From Pseudomonas umsongensis (GTDB lineage: Bacteria; Pseudomonadota; Gammaproteobacteria; Pseudomonadales; Pseudomonadaceae), in assembly GCF_002236105.1 (NCBI RefSeq), contig NZ_NIWU01000005.1:392847-456846 (forward strand): DNA of 64,000 nucleotides, in the 5' to 3' direction. The notes beneath the pieces are model-generated. The model saw nothing but the letters and a program-made list of their open reading frames with translations. It was not told the origin of the DNA and did not search any database. Both the position numbers and the translations under genes were made by a program. Every line of letters starts with the position of its first letter. The stretch's first letter is position 1. Positions 17,445 to 25,729 of the stretch are shown in pieces.

Positions 17445-17526
17445 CTGTAGGAGCTGCCGCAGGCTGCGATCTTTTGATCTTAAAAAATCAAGATCAAAAG
17501 ATCGCAGCCTGCGGCAGCTCCTACAG
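17445..17526. repeat. Perfect 37-bp inverted repeat (REP type)
   Basis: Left arm 17445-17481 is the exact complement of right arm 17490-17526, with an 8-base loop AAAAAATC. The arms carry the TGTAGGAGCTGCCGCAGGCT REP core. It lies between relA and mazG, so the mRNA of a joint transcript would form a very strong hairpin there. Confidence 0.92.
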
Positions 17527-17535
17527 GGGTGAGGT

Positions 17536-19779
17536 TCATGGCGTACGGTTACGCCGGGTTTCGATGATGTTCGGCAACTGGGAAATCCGCCCCAGCAACC
17601 GCCCCAACGCGTCCAGCCCTGGAATCTCGATGGTCAGGGACATCAGCGCGGTGTTGTCCTCCTTGTTCGAGCGGGTATTGACCGCCAACACGTTGATTCG
17701 CTCGTTGAGCAACACCTGCGAGACATCACGCAGCAATCCGGAACGGTCGTAGGCACGGATGACGATGTCCACCGGATAGGTGAGCACCGGTACCGGCCCC
17801 CAGCTGACCTGAATGATCCGTTCAGGCTCGCGCCCGGCCAATTGCAGCACCGAGGCACAGTCCTGGCGGTGGATACTGACGCCACGCCCCTGGGTGATGT
17901 AGCCGACGATCGCATCCCCCGGCAACGGCTGGCAGCAACCTGCCATCTGGGTCATCAGGTTGCCCACACCCTGGATCTGGATATCACCACGCTTGCCTGG
18001 CTTGTAGCCGGTGGCCTTGCGTGGAATCAGTTCCAGCTGTTCGTTGCCACGTTCCGGCTCGACCAGTTGCTGCGCCAGGTTGACCAGTTGCGCCAGGCGC
18101 AGGTCGCCGGCACCGAGCGCGGCAAACATGTCCTCGGCGGTTTTCATGTTGGCCTTGTCGGCCAGCTTGTCGAAATCCACCGCTGGCAAGCCGAGGCGAT
18201 TGAGTTCCCGTTCCAGCAGGGTTTTACCGGCGGCGACATTCTGGTCGCGGGCCTGCAACTTGAACCAGTGAACGATCTTCGCCCGTGCCCGTGACGTCGT
18301 GACGTAACCCAGGTTCGGGTTCAGCCAGTCGCGGCTTGGCGTGCCGTGCTTGCTGGTGATGATCTCGACCTGCTCACCGGTCTGCAGGCTGTAGTTGAGC
18401 GGCACGATGCGCCCGTTGATCTTGGCGCCACGGCAGTTGTGACCGATCTCGGTGTGCACACGGTAGGCGAAGTCCAGTGGCGTCGCGCCCTTGGGCAAGT
18501 CGATGGCGTGACCGTCCGGGGTAAAGATGTAGACCCGGTCGGGTTCGATATCGACCCGCAGCTGTTCGGCCAACCCGCCAATGTCACCCAGCTCTTCGTG
18601 CCACTCGAGCACCTGACGCAGCCAGGAGATTTTTTCTTCGTAGTGATTGGAGCCAGACTTGACGTCGGTGCCCTTGTAGCGCCAGTGGGCGCATACACCG
18701 AGTTCGGCCTCCTCATGCATGGCGTGGGTACGGATCTGTACTTCCAGCACCTTGCCCTCAGGACCGATCACCGCCGTGTGCAACGAGCGATAGCCGTTTT
18801 CCTTGGGGTTGGCGATGTAGTCGTCGAATTCTTTGGGAATGTGCCGCCACAGGGTGTGGACAATGCCCAGCGCGGTGTAGCAGTCGCGCATTTCCGGCAC
18901 CAGCACACGCACGGCGCGCACGTCGTAGATCTGGCTGAACTCCAGGCCCTTGCGCTGCATTTTGCGCCAGATCGAATAGATATGTTTGGCCCGGCCGCTG
19001 ATATCGGCATCGACCCCGGTGGCCTGCAATTCGTTTTTCAGCTGGCTCATCACGTCGCTGATGAAGCGCTCGCGATCCAGTCGCCGCTCGTGGAGCAACT
19101 TGGCGATCTGCTTGTACTGGTCCGGCTCCAGGTAACGGAAGGACAAGTCCTCCAGTTCCCACTTGATGTGGCCGATACCCAGGCGATGAGCGAGCGGCGC
19201 GTAGATGTCGAACACCTCGCGGGCAACGCGGTTGCGCTTTTCGTCATCGGCGGTTTTCACCGCACGGATCGCACAGGTTCGCTCGGCCAGTTTGATCAGG
19301 GCGACGCGAACGTCGTCGACCATGGCCACCAGCATCTTGCGCAGGTTTTCCACCTGGCCCTGAGTACCCATCACCATGGACTTGCGCGGGCTCAGGCTGT
19401 CGCTGATCGCGGCCATGCGTTGCACGCCGTCGATGAGTTTGGCGACTACGGGACCAAAGCGCTGGCTGACCGCCGGCAACGGAATCTGGCCTTCACGCAC
19501 ACCGCGGTAGAGAACCGCGGCAACCAGCGAATCCTGATCGAGCTTGAGGTCGGCGAGGATCTCGGCGATCTCAAGGCCGGTGCGGAAACTCGAGGTCCCT
19601 TCGGACCACAAATTCTTCGCCGCATTGGCTTGTTGTTCGGCCTCGCGAGCGTACTCGCAGGCTTCTTTCAAGGCTTCGCGATCCAGTGCCAGATCGACAC
19701 TGACCGCGTGATCGAGCCAAGCCTCGAGATTGATACTGCCGTCGGTGTTGATCGGCTGGTGTGCTCTCACCTGTACCAT
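17536..19779 (-). CDS. relA: (p)ppGpp synthetase RelA
   Basis: A 747-residue ribosome-linked stringent-response synthetase. The N-terminal hydrolase-like domain is degenerate: where SpoT has HDxxED this protein reads LYRGVREGQI, so it is RelA and not SpoT. The synthetase domain has KHIYSIWRKMQ, DVRAVRV and the substrate-binding tyrosine in ENGYRSLHTAV. Then come a TGS domain (VYIFTPDGHAIDLPKGATPL), a helical region, the CC/zinc-finger domain (MAGCCQPLPGD...HRQDCA) and a C-terminal ACT domain. It makes pppGpp/ppGpp from GTP/GDP and ATP when uncharged tRNA is in the A site. Confidence 0.98.
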   Translation of the reverse strand: MVQVRAHQPINTDGSINLEAWLDHAVSVDLALDREALKEACEYAREAEQQANAAKNLWSEGTSSFRTGLEIAEILADLKLDQDSLVAAVLYRGVREGQIPLPAVSQRFGPVVAKLIDGVQRMAAISDSLSPRKSMVMGTQGQVENLRKMLVAMVDDVRVALIKLAERTCAIRAVKTADDEKRNRVAREVFDIYAPLAHRLGIGHIKWELEDLSFRYLEPDQYKQIAKLLHERRLDRERFISDVMSQLKNELQATGVDADISGRAKHIYSIWRKMQRKGLEFSQIYDVRAVRVLVPEMRDCYTALGIVHTLWRHIPKEFDDYIANPKENGYRSLHTAVIGPEGKVLEVQIRTHAMHEEAELGVCAHWRYKGTDVKSGSNHYEEKISWLRQVLEWHEELGDIGGLAEQLRVDIEPDRVYIFTPDGHAIDLPKGATPLDFAYRVHTEIGHNCRGAKINGRIVPLNYSLQTGEQVEIITSKHGTPSRDWLNPNLGYVTTSRARAKIVHWFKLQARDQNVAAGKTLLERELNRLGLPAVDFDKLADKANMKTAEDMFAALGAGDLRLAQLVNLAQQLVEPERGNEQLELIPRKATGYKPGKRGDIQIQGVGNLMTQMAGCCQPLPGDAIVGYITQGRGVSIHRQDCASVLQLAGREPERIIQVSWGPVPVLTYPVDIVIRAYDRSGLLRDVSQVLLNERINVLAVNTRSNKEDNTALMSLTIEIPGLDALGRLLGRISQLPNIIETRRNRTP

Positions 19780-19900
19780 CTTGCTTACCTTCCCTACGAC
19801 GCAGATTCAATGCGTCAAATCGCTGACCTTCGTTGCCCATGAGCCCACGTCGGGCTGGTACGCGGCTGCACGGGCGGGCCAGTCGGACCAGACGAGCATC

Positions 19901-21253
19901 CTAGCTCGCTTCAAATAACGCCATGGCTTCGACATGTGCCGTCTGAGGAAACATATCGAGAATCCCGGCACGTTTTAACCGGTAGCCCTGCTTGATCAAT
20001 TCGACCGTGTCGCGCGCCAGGGTTGCCGGGTTGCACGACACATAGACCAACCGCTCGGCCCCCAGGGACTTGAGCTTGCGCACGACCTCGAAAGCGCCGT
20101 CACGCGGTGGGTCCAAGAGTACCGCACAAAAGCCTTCACGCGCCCATTCAGCATCGGTCAACGGCTGGGATAAATCGGCCTGAAAAAACTGCGCATTATG
20201 CAGATTGTTGCTGACAGCATTCGCGGCTGCGCGATCGACCATCACCTGCACACCCTCCACCGCAACGACTTCGCGAACAGCTTTAGCCAATGGCAAGGCA
20301 AAGTTACCCAACCCACAGAATAGATCGAGAACTCGCTCATCGGCTTGCGGTTTCAGCCAATCCAGCGCCTGAGCAACCATCGCTTCGTTGACCCCCGCAT
20401 TGACCTGGATGAAATCCCCGGGCCGATACGCCAGATTCAAATCCCACTGTTCAAGACGATAGCCCAAGGACTGATCGGCCTCGACCGGATGCGGCTCGCC
20501 GTCCCCGTGCAACCACAACTGGGCTTCATGGAGCGCGCAGAATTCCTTGAGGATGGTCAAGTCGCTTTCGGACAACGGCGCCATGTGGCGCAGCAATACC
20601 GCCAGCGATGAGCCGCTGAACAATTCCACGTGCCCCAGGGCCTGAGGTTTGCTCAATCGTCGCAGCATCTGCGGCAAGTGGGCCATGATCGGCTGCAAGG
20701 GCTGTACCAGCACCGGGCAATCATCGATGCCGACGATGTCCTGGCTGCCGGCGGCGCGGAAACCGACTTCGAGTTTTTTCGCTTTCATGTCCCAGCGCAC
20801 CGCTACCCGCGCGCGACGGCGATAAGCGAATTCCAAGCCGCTCAAAGGCGCGGCCCATTCTTCGGGCTCGACACCGGCGACCTTCGACAATTGCTCGGCG
20901 AGCATGCGCTGTTTCAGGGCGAGTTGTTCGTTGTGGGGCAGATGCTGCACGCTGCAGCCGCCACAACGACCAGCATGGGCGCACGGTGCCGGGCGACGCA
21001 GTTCACTGGACTTGAACACCCGCTCGGTACGCGCCTCGACCACTTTGCCGTGGGCACCGAGCACGCGTGCCTCGACTTCTTCACCGGCCAGTGCGCCGAT
21101 GACGAACCAGGTGCGACCTTCGAAAAACGCGATACCGCGACCGTCGTTGGCCAGGCGCTCGATGTTCAGGCGCTGCTTTTTGCCGGTCGGGACTTGCGGG
21201 GCCTTGCTGCCGCCCGTGGGCTGGAAGCGCAGGCCTCTCTCATGCTTGGCCAT
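19901..21253 (-). CDS. rlmD: 23S rRNA (uracil-1939-C5)-methyltransferase RlmD
   Basis: A 450-residue RumA/RlmD enzyme that methylates U1939 of 23S rRNA. It has an N-terminal TRAM domain (about 25-80), the iron-sulfur cysteines in PCAHAGRCGGCSVQHL plus IDDCPVL, the SAM motif VLDLFCGLGNFALPLA, LLDPPRDGA, and the catalytic cysteine in YVSCNPATLARD. Its ATG overlaps the cysM stop (ATGA), so the two are coupled, an order also found in PAO1 (PA0932-PA0933). Confidence 0.96.
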   Translation of the reverse strand: MAKHERGLRFQPTGGSKAPQVPTGKKQRLNIERLANDGRGIAFFEGRTWFVIGALAGEEVEARVLGAHGKVVEARTERVFKSSELRRPAPCAHAGRCGGCSVQHLPHNEQLALKQRMLAEQLSKVAGVEPEEWAAPLSGLEFAYRRRARVAVRWDMKAKKLEVGFRAAGSQDIVGIDDCPVLVQPLQPIMAHLPQMLRRLSKPQALGHVELFSGSSLAVLLRHMAPLSESDLTILKEFCALHEAQLWLHGDGEPHPVEADQSLGYRLEQWDLNLAYRPGDFIQVNAGVNEAMVAQALDWLKPQADERVLDLFCGLGNFALPLAKAVREVVAVEGVQVMVDRAAANAVSNNLHNAQFFQADLSQPLTDAEWAREGFCAVLLDPPRDGAFEVVRKLKSLGAERLVYVSCNPATLARDTVELIKQGYRLKRAGILDMFPQTAHVEAMALFEAS

Positions 21254-22155
21254 CAGTTGGGCGCGTCGAAAATGCCGGTCGACAGGTATCGGTCGCCACG
21301 GTCGCAGATGATCGCGACGATCACCGCGTTTTCAACTTCTTTGGACAGGCGCAGCATCGCTGCCACGGCACCGCCGGATGACACGCCACAGAAGATGCCT
21401 TCTTCGCGAGCCAGCCGACGGGTCACGTCTTCGGCTTCGCTCTGGGCCATATCGACGATACGGTCCACGCGATCGGCCTGGTAGATCTTCGGCAGATACT
21501 CCTGGGGCCAGCGACGGATACCCGGGATCGCCGAACCTTCCATCGGTTGCAGACCGATGATCTGCACGTTCTCGTTCTGTTCTTTCAAGTAGCGCGAGAC
21601 GCCCATGATGGTGCCGGTGGTGCCCATGGAACTGACGAAATGGGTGATGGTGCCCTGGGTCTGGCGCCAGATTTCCGGACCGGTGGTGGTGTAGTGCGCC
21701 TCCGGGTTGTCACCGTTGGCGAACTGGTCCAGCACCTTGCCGCGACCCTCTGCTTCCATGCGCTGGGCGAGGTCGCGGGCGCCTTCCATGCCTTGTTCTT
21801 GGCTGACCAGAATCAGTTCGGCACCATAAGCGGTCATGGCAGCCTTGCGTTCGGCGCTGGAGTTGTCCGGCATGATCAGGATCATCTTGTAACCCTTGAT
21901 CGCCGCGGCCATGGCCAGCGCGATGCCGGTGTTACCGGAGGTCGCTTCGATCAACGTATCGCCGGCATGGATCTGCCCGCGCAACTCGGCGCGGGTGATC
22001 ATCGACAGCGCCGGACGGTCCTTGACCGAACCCGCCGGGTTGTTCCCTTCAAGCTTGAGCAAAAGAGTGTTGCTGGTTTCGCCGGGCAGGCGCTGCAAAC
22101 GGACCAGCGGAGTGTTGCCGACGCAATCGGCGATGGTTGGGTACTGCAAGGTCAT
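21253..22155 (-). CDS. cysM: Cysteine synthase B CysM
   Basis: A 300-residue PLP enzyme that makes cysteine from O-acetylserine and sulfide or thiosulfate. The PLP lysine is K45 in NPAGSVKDRPA. The substrate loop EATSGNTGIALA, the PLP-phosphate loop SSMGTTGTIMG and EGIFCGVSSGGAV are present. The SAIPGIRRW sequence favours CysM over CysK. Start at 22155 is chosen where homology begins; an in-frame upstream extension is rejected. First gene of the cysM-rlmD pair. Confidence 0.96.
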   Translation of the reverse strand: MTLQYPTIADCVGNTPLVRLQRLPGETSNTLLLKLEGNNPAGSVKDRPALSMITRAELRGQIHAGDTLIEATSGNTGIALAMAAAIKGYKMILIMPDNSSAERKAAMTAYGAELILVSQEQGMEGARDLAQRMEAEGRGKVLDQFANGDNPEAHYTTTGPEIWRQTQGTITHFVSSMGTTGTIMGVSRYLKEQNENVQIIGLQPMEGSAIPGIRRWPQEYLPKIYQADRVDRIVDMAQSEAEDVTRRLAREEGIFCGVSSGGAVAAMLRLSKEVENAVIVAIICDRGDRYLSTGIFDAPN

Positions 22156-22263
22156 GGCGTATTCGCAATCCAGACTGCGGGGGCGCCTATCATACCGGCA
22201 AACCTCGCAAGGCCATATCACGCAAAGTGTGGTGCTTATGGTTTATGGGAATAAGCGTCTGAT

Positions 22264-23286
22264 TCAGCCTTCTTCCGATTGAGCGACATTCAGGGCGTAG
22301 AACTCATGCAGCTTGGCCTGCAACAACTGTTTGTCCGGCAGTTGGACCTGATACTCCGCGATCAGCGCGGGTGACAGGCTGCGGTTAAGGGCGTATTCGA
22401 CGACTTCGTCATCCTTGCTGGCACAGAGCAGGACACCGATTGCCGGGTTTTCATGAGGCTTGCGCTCTTCGCGATCCAGGGCTTCCAGATAGAAGCCCAG
22501 CTTGCCCAAATACTCCGGCTCAAAACGCCCGACCTTGAGTTCGATGGCCACCAGGCAGTTAAGACCACGGTGAAAGAACAGCAAGTCCAGGGCAAAATCA
22601 CGCCCGCCGACTTGTAGCGGATATTCGGAGCCTACAAAACAGAAATCCCGACCTAGCTCGATCAAAAATTCCTTGAGACGCGCCAGCAAGCCCCGATGCA
22701 AATCGGTTTCGCCGTGGGCGCCGGGCAGGTCGAGAAACTCGACCATGTAGGCGTCGCGGAATATTTCAAGCGCAGAGGGATGAGTCTGTTTCAGTACTGA
22801 GGAGACTTTGGCCGGCTGGGTTACGCTGCGCTCGAACAGCGCCGCCTTGAACTGACGCTCCAGCTCGCGCTTTGACCATTTTTCCTGAACGGCCATTCGC
22901 AGGTAAAACTCACGCTCTTGCGGGTGCCTGCTTTGGCCGAAGATGATCAAGTTATGGGACCAGGACAATTGTCGCGCCAGTGGTGCGACTTTTAATTCGC
23001 TACGGTAGGTTTCGTAAAACTGACGCATGCGGAACAGGTTCGACCGAGTAAAGCCACGCAGCCCCGGCTGGGTCTGACTGAGATGCTCCGCCAATTGACC
23101 AACAACGGAATCACCCCACTCCGCCTTCTCCATCTTGCGGCTTATATAAGCACCAACCTGCCAATAGAGCTCGATCAGTTGAGTATTCACCGCCTGCACG
23201 GCCTGTCGCCTGGCACTGTGAATCAGGGCAAGCACTTCATTGAAGCGATCATCGGTGGTACTGCCGGGCACCTGGGGTACGGTCAT
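22264..23286 (-). CDS. DUF1016 / YhcG-family PDDEXK nuclease-domain protein
   Basis: A 340-residue protein. The N-terminal DUF1016_N region (about 10-165) has IELYWQVGAYISRKM and GFTRSNLFRMRQFYETY. The C-terminal PDDEXK-type domain has the likely catalytic string GGRDFALDLLFF...LVAIELKVG (Asp, then ExK) at about residues 230-255. The ATG has AAGGAG nine bases upstream. Family members are found in defence and mobile contexts, but their function is not established. Here it stands alone, with no restriction, toxin or phage genes beside it. By eye the gene is less GC-rich than its neighbours. In PAO1 this slot holds pirA. Confidence 0.88.
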   Translation of the reverse strand: MTVPQVPGSTTDDRFNEVLALIHSARRQAVQAVNTQLIELYWQVGAYISRKMEKAEWGDSVVGQLAEHLSQTQPGLRGFTRSNLFRMRQFYETYRSELKVAPLARQLSWSHNLIIFGQSRHPQEREFYLRMAVQEKWSKRELERQFKAALFERSVTQPAKVSSVLKQTHPSALEIFRDAYMVEFLDLPGAHGETDLHRGLLARLKEFLIELGRDFCFVGSEYPLQVGGRDFALDLLFFHRGLNCLVAIELKVGRFEPEYLGKLGFYLEALDREERKPHENPAIGVLLCASKDDEVVEYALNRSLSPALIAEYQVQLPDKQLLQAKLHEFYALNVAQSEEG

Positions 23287-23403
23287 GCAATGACTCCTTG
23301 GACACGAGTAAGAGCCTGAGCTTAAGCCGTCAAGGATGCTTGAAATGACCGGTGATACCCTTTGGGAAATGTCGTACAGAAACTCAGGAACGCTCCGGCA
23401 AAA

Positions 23404-24807
23404 TCAGTGCGTTGCAGGATGGGAGAACCTGCTCGCGATGGCATCGTCACTGACAGTTCCATCATCCGCCACCAACCGCATATTCATCCGCAACCCGCTC
23501 CCTGTGTTCTGCGCCCAAAGCCTTCCACCCTGACGCCGCACCGCATTCCTGGCGATGCTCAAGCCCAGGCCAAATCCGCCATCCCCCGGCCGCGAGCCGT
23601 CGAGGCGGGTAAAGGGCAGGAAGATCCGCTCAAGATCCGCCTCCGCCACGCCACCACCTTGATCCTCCAGCCACAGGTGCCAGAAGTCGCCGTCACGCCG
23701 CCCGCCCAAATGAACAATGCCACCCTCGGGCGAATGTCGAATGGCGTTGCGCAGCATGTTCTCGAGGGCCTGGGCCAGGGTATTGAGATGGCCGCGCACC
23801 CAGCAGGAGGCGTCCACCGAGCATTGCAACTGCGTATCCGGCCAGCAACTTTCATAACAGGCGTTTTCCGTGAGCATTTCCCACAGGGCCTGGACCTGGA
23901 TCGATTCGTCGGGTAATCGCGTACGTTCGGTATCGAGCCAGGCCAGTTGCAGCGTGTCCTCCACCAGCCGTTGCATGCCATCGACTTCGCGGCCAATGCG
24001 CTCGCGCAACTGTTCAAGCCCCTGCTCGCTTTCACTGGCCACCCGCAGGCGGCTCAACGGCGTGCGCAATTCATGGGACAGGTCGCGCAACAGTTGTTGC
24101 TGCAATGCCACGGTACTTTGCAGGCGCTCGGACATGTGATCGAACGCCCTGGCCAATTCGCCCAACTCATCGGAACGATTGGTGGTGCGGCTCGACAGCC
24201 GTACGTTCAGTTGATCGGCACGCCAGGCATTGGCCTGTTCGCGCAAGTGATTGAGTGGCACCACCAACAAGCGATACAGGCCGACGCACAACAGCAAGGT
24301 GAACAAGCCCGGAATCACGCCGTTGGTGATCACCCGCCAGAACACCCGGTAGCGCCCGGGCACGAAGCGTTGCGGCAGTTCGATCACCAGGCTGCCGACG
24401 GACGGGTCACTGGGAAACGGTATGCGCATCCACGGCCGGCCTTTTTTGTGGATCGGCCAATCGAGGCCACGCAAAAAAGTCAGCCGTTCGACTTCCTTGT
24501 CGGTCAGCGATTGGTTGCTCAAGGACTGCAAATCACCGCCGATGACACCGACCCAGCCTTTTTCCCGCTGATGCATGCCCTGCAGCCAGTCATCGACGCC
24601 GACACTCTGGCCCTGCTGCCAGGCTTGTTCGGCTTCGGCGGCATAGCGCGCCAGGGTGCCGCGGGCCTCATCGGAGAGGAACTGGTTGCGCTGCTCCATG
24701 TAGCGGCCCCAGGACCAGCTCAACCAGATCATCAGCAGACAGAACGCCACCAACAGGCATGCCAGTTTCCAGAACAGCGAGTGCCGGCCCGGCACGTTAC
24801 ATCTCAT
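23404..24807 (-). CDS. pirS: Sensor histidine kinase, PirS-like
   Basis: A 467-residue membrane kinase. Two helices (about 10-30 and 160-185) flank a periplasmic domain. Then come HAMP, HisKA with the phospho-His in LLRDLSHELRTPLSRLR (about residue 240), and HATPase_c (NMLRNAIRHSPEG; EDQGGGV; GGFGLGLSIAR). In PAO1 the pair next to cysM and gacS is PirR-PirS, which responds to ferric enterobactin. The name rests on position and domain type, and the usual target pirA is absent from this locus. Start ATG at 24807 overlaps the pirR end. Confidence 0.85.
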   Translation of the reverse strand: MRCNVPGRHSLFWKLACLLVAFCLLMIWLSWSWGRYMEQRNQFLSDEARGTLARYAAEAEQAWQQGQSVGVDDWLQGMHQREKGWVGVIGGDLQSLSNQSLTDKEVERLTFLRGLDWPIHKKGRPWMRIPFPSDPSVGSLVIELPQRFVPGRYRVFWRVITNGVIPGLFTLLLCVGLYRLLVVPLNHLREQANAWRADQLNVRLSSRTTNRSDELGELARAFDHMSERLQSTVALQQQLLRDLSHELRTPLSRLRVASESEQGLEQLRERIGREVDGMQRLVEDTLQLAWLDTERTRLPDESIQVQALWEMLTENACYESCWPDTQLQCSVDASCWVRGHLNTLAQALENMLRNAIRHSPEGGIVHLGGRRDGDFWHLWLEDQGGGVAEADLERIFLPFTRLDGSRPGDGGFGLGLSIARNAVRRQGGRLWAQNTGSGLRMNMRLVADDGTVSDDAIASRFSHPATH

Positions 24808-25516
24808 CGATGGCACTCAGGATATAGCCCTTGCCCCAGACCGTGCGTACCTCCCGCTCGGTATAGCCGATGGCCTTGAGTTTGCGGCGAATCTGGCTGA
24901 TGTGCATGTCGAGGCTACGATCGTGGGCGGCATACCCGCGTTGCAGTACCTGTTGATAAAGGAAGGCTTTGCTCAGCACTTCATCGACGCTGCGGCTCAG
25001 GGTTTCCAGCAGGCGATACTCAGTTCGAGTCAGGCCGGCAGGTTGTTGTCCATGAAAAACGTCGAAGTGATCGTCGTCAAAACGCAGACTGTCTACCTCG
25101 GCCACCATCGCCACAGGCGTCGGCCGGCGATCGAGCGCTACGCGGCGCAGAATGGCTTCGATGCGCACGCGCAACTCGATCATGCTGAAGGGTTTGGGCA
25201 GATAATCATCGGCCCCCAGCCGAAAGCCGCTGATGCGATCGGCTTCGGCACCGAGTGCCGACATCAGCAATACCGGGGTGGAATGGCTGCGGCGTAGTTG
25301 CGTCAGTACCGCCAGCCCGTCCATACCCGGCAACAAAATGTCCATCAACACCACATCGAAGGCTTGCTCGCGGGCAATGGCCAGGCCCTCGCGGCCGTTC
25401 TGGCACCACGTCACCTGAAAGCCGCTACGGCCCAGATGTTCATGCACATAGGCACCGAGTACGAGGTCGTCTTCGATGGAGAGGATACGGGGATGGCCAG
25501 CGTTGATGGTCGTCAT
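24797..25516 (-). CDS. pirR: OmpR-family response regulator, PirR-like
   Basis: A 239-residue regulator. The receiver has acidic residues in LSIEDDLVLG, the phospho-Asp in DVVLMDILLPGMDG (about residue 57), and Lys in DDYLPKPFS. The winged-helix domain ends in LDMHISQIRRKLKAIG...VRTVWGKGYIL. It would activate an iron-uptake receptor gene on signal from the adjacent kinase. ATG at 25516 is preferred over TTG at 25528. It is divergent from gacS and has Fur-like sequence in its 5' region. Confidence 0.85.
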   Translation of the reverse strand: MTTINAGHPRILSIEDDLVLGAYVHEHLGRSGFQVTWCQNGREGLAIAREQAFDVVLMDILLPGMDGLAVLTQLRRSHSTPVLLMSALGAEADRISGFRLGADDYLPKPFSMIELRVRIEAILRRVALDRRPTPVAMVAEVDSLRFDDDHFDVFHGQQPAGLTRTEYRLLETLSRSVDEVLSKAFLYQQVLQRGYAAHDRSLDMHISQIRRKLKAIGYTEREVRTVWGKGYILSAIDEM

Positions 25517-25522
25517 TAGTAT

Positions 25523-25541
25523 CTGCAAATAATTCTCAGTT
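25523..25541 (-). promoter_or_regulatory. Fur-box-like site before pirR
   Basis: On the minus strand the 19 bases read AACTGAGAATTATTTGCAG, close to pseudomonad Fur sites of the TGAGAATnATTnnCA type. A second AT-rich match (TGGTAATTATTCAA) follows at 25540-25554. The site nearly touches the start codon, so binding would block transcription. The match was judged by eye only. Confidence 0.45.
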
Positions 25542-25729
25542 GGTAATTATTCAAGATTGCTTCTCCCGGGGCAACCCAAGGGTTGCGCAGGGTGCAAAAG
25601 CGCACGACCAACCGACGAGTGACGGCATCAATTATCGAGGATCGCCCGCCTGCAAATCGCTACACTGCGCAAGTGGCGCGTGCCAGACGCACGCGCAGCT
25701 CGATAAACAGCCGGTTGCAGGAGAGTGGC

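Noticed and set aside
17536..19779. SpoT rather than RelA
   Set aside because: The hydrolase HDxxED motif is replaced by LYRGVREGQI, and the ZFD-ACT end fits RelA.
18346..19842. 498-codon open frame antisense to relA
   Set aside because: Shadow frame of RelA, low-complexity composition.
25583..25729. Longer 966-residue GacS from an upstream in-frame start
   Set aside because: GTG at 25730 has a good ribosome site and gives the 917-residue length, with H294, D717 and H863 at known positions.
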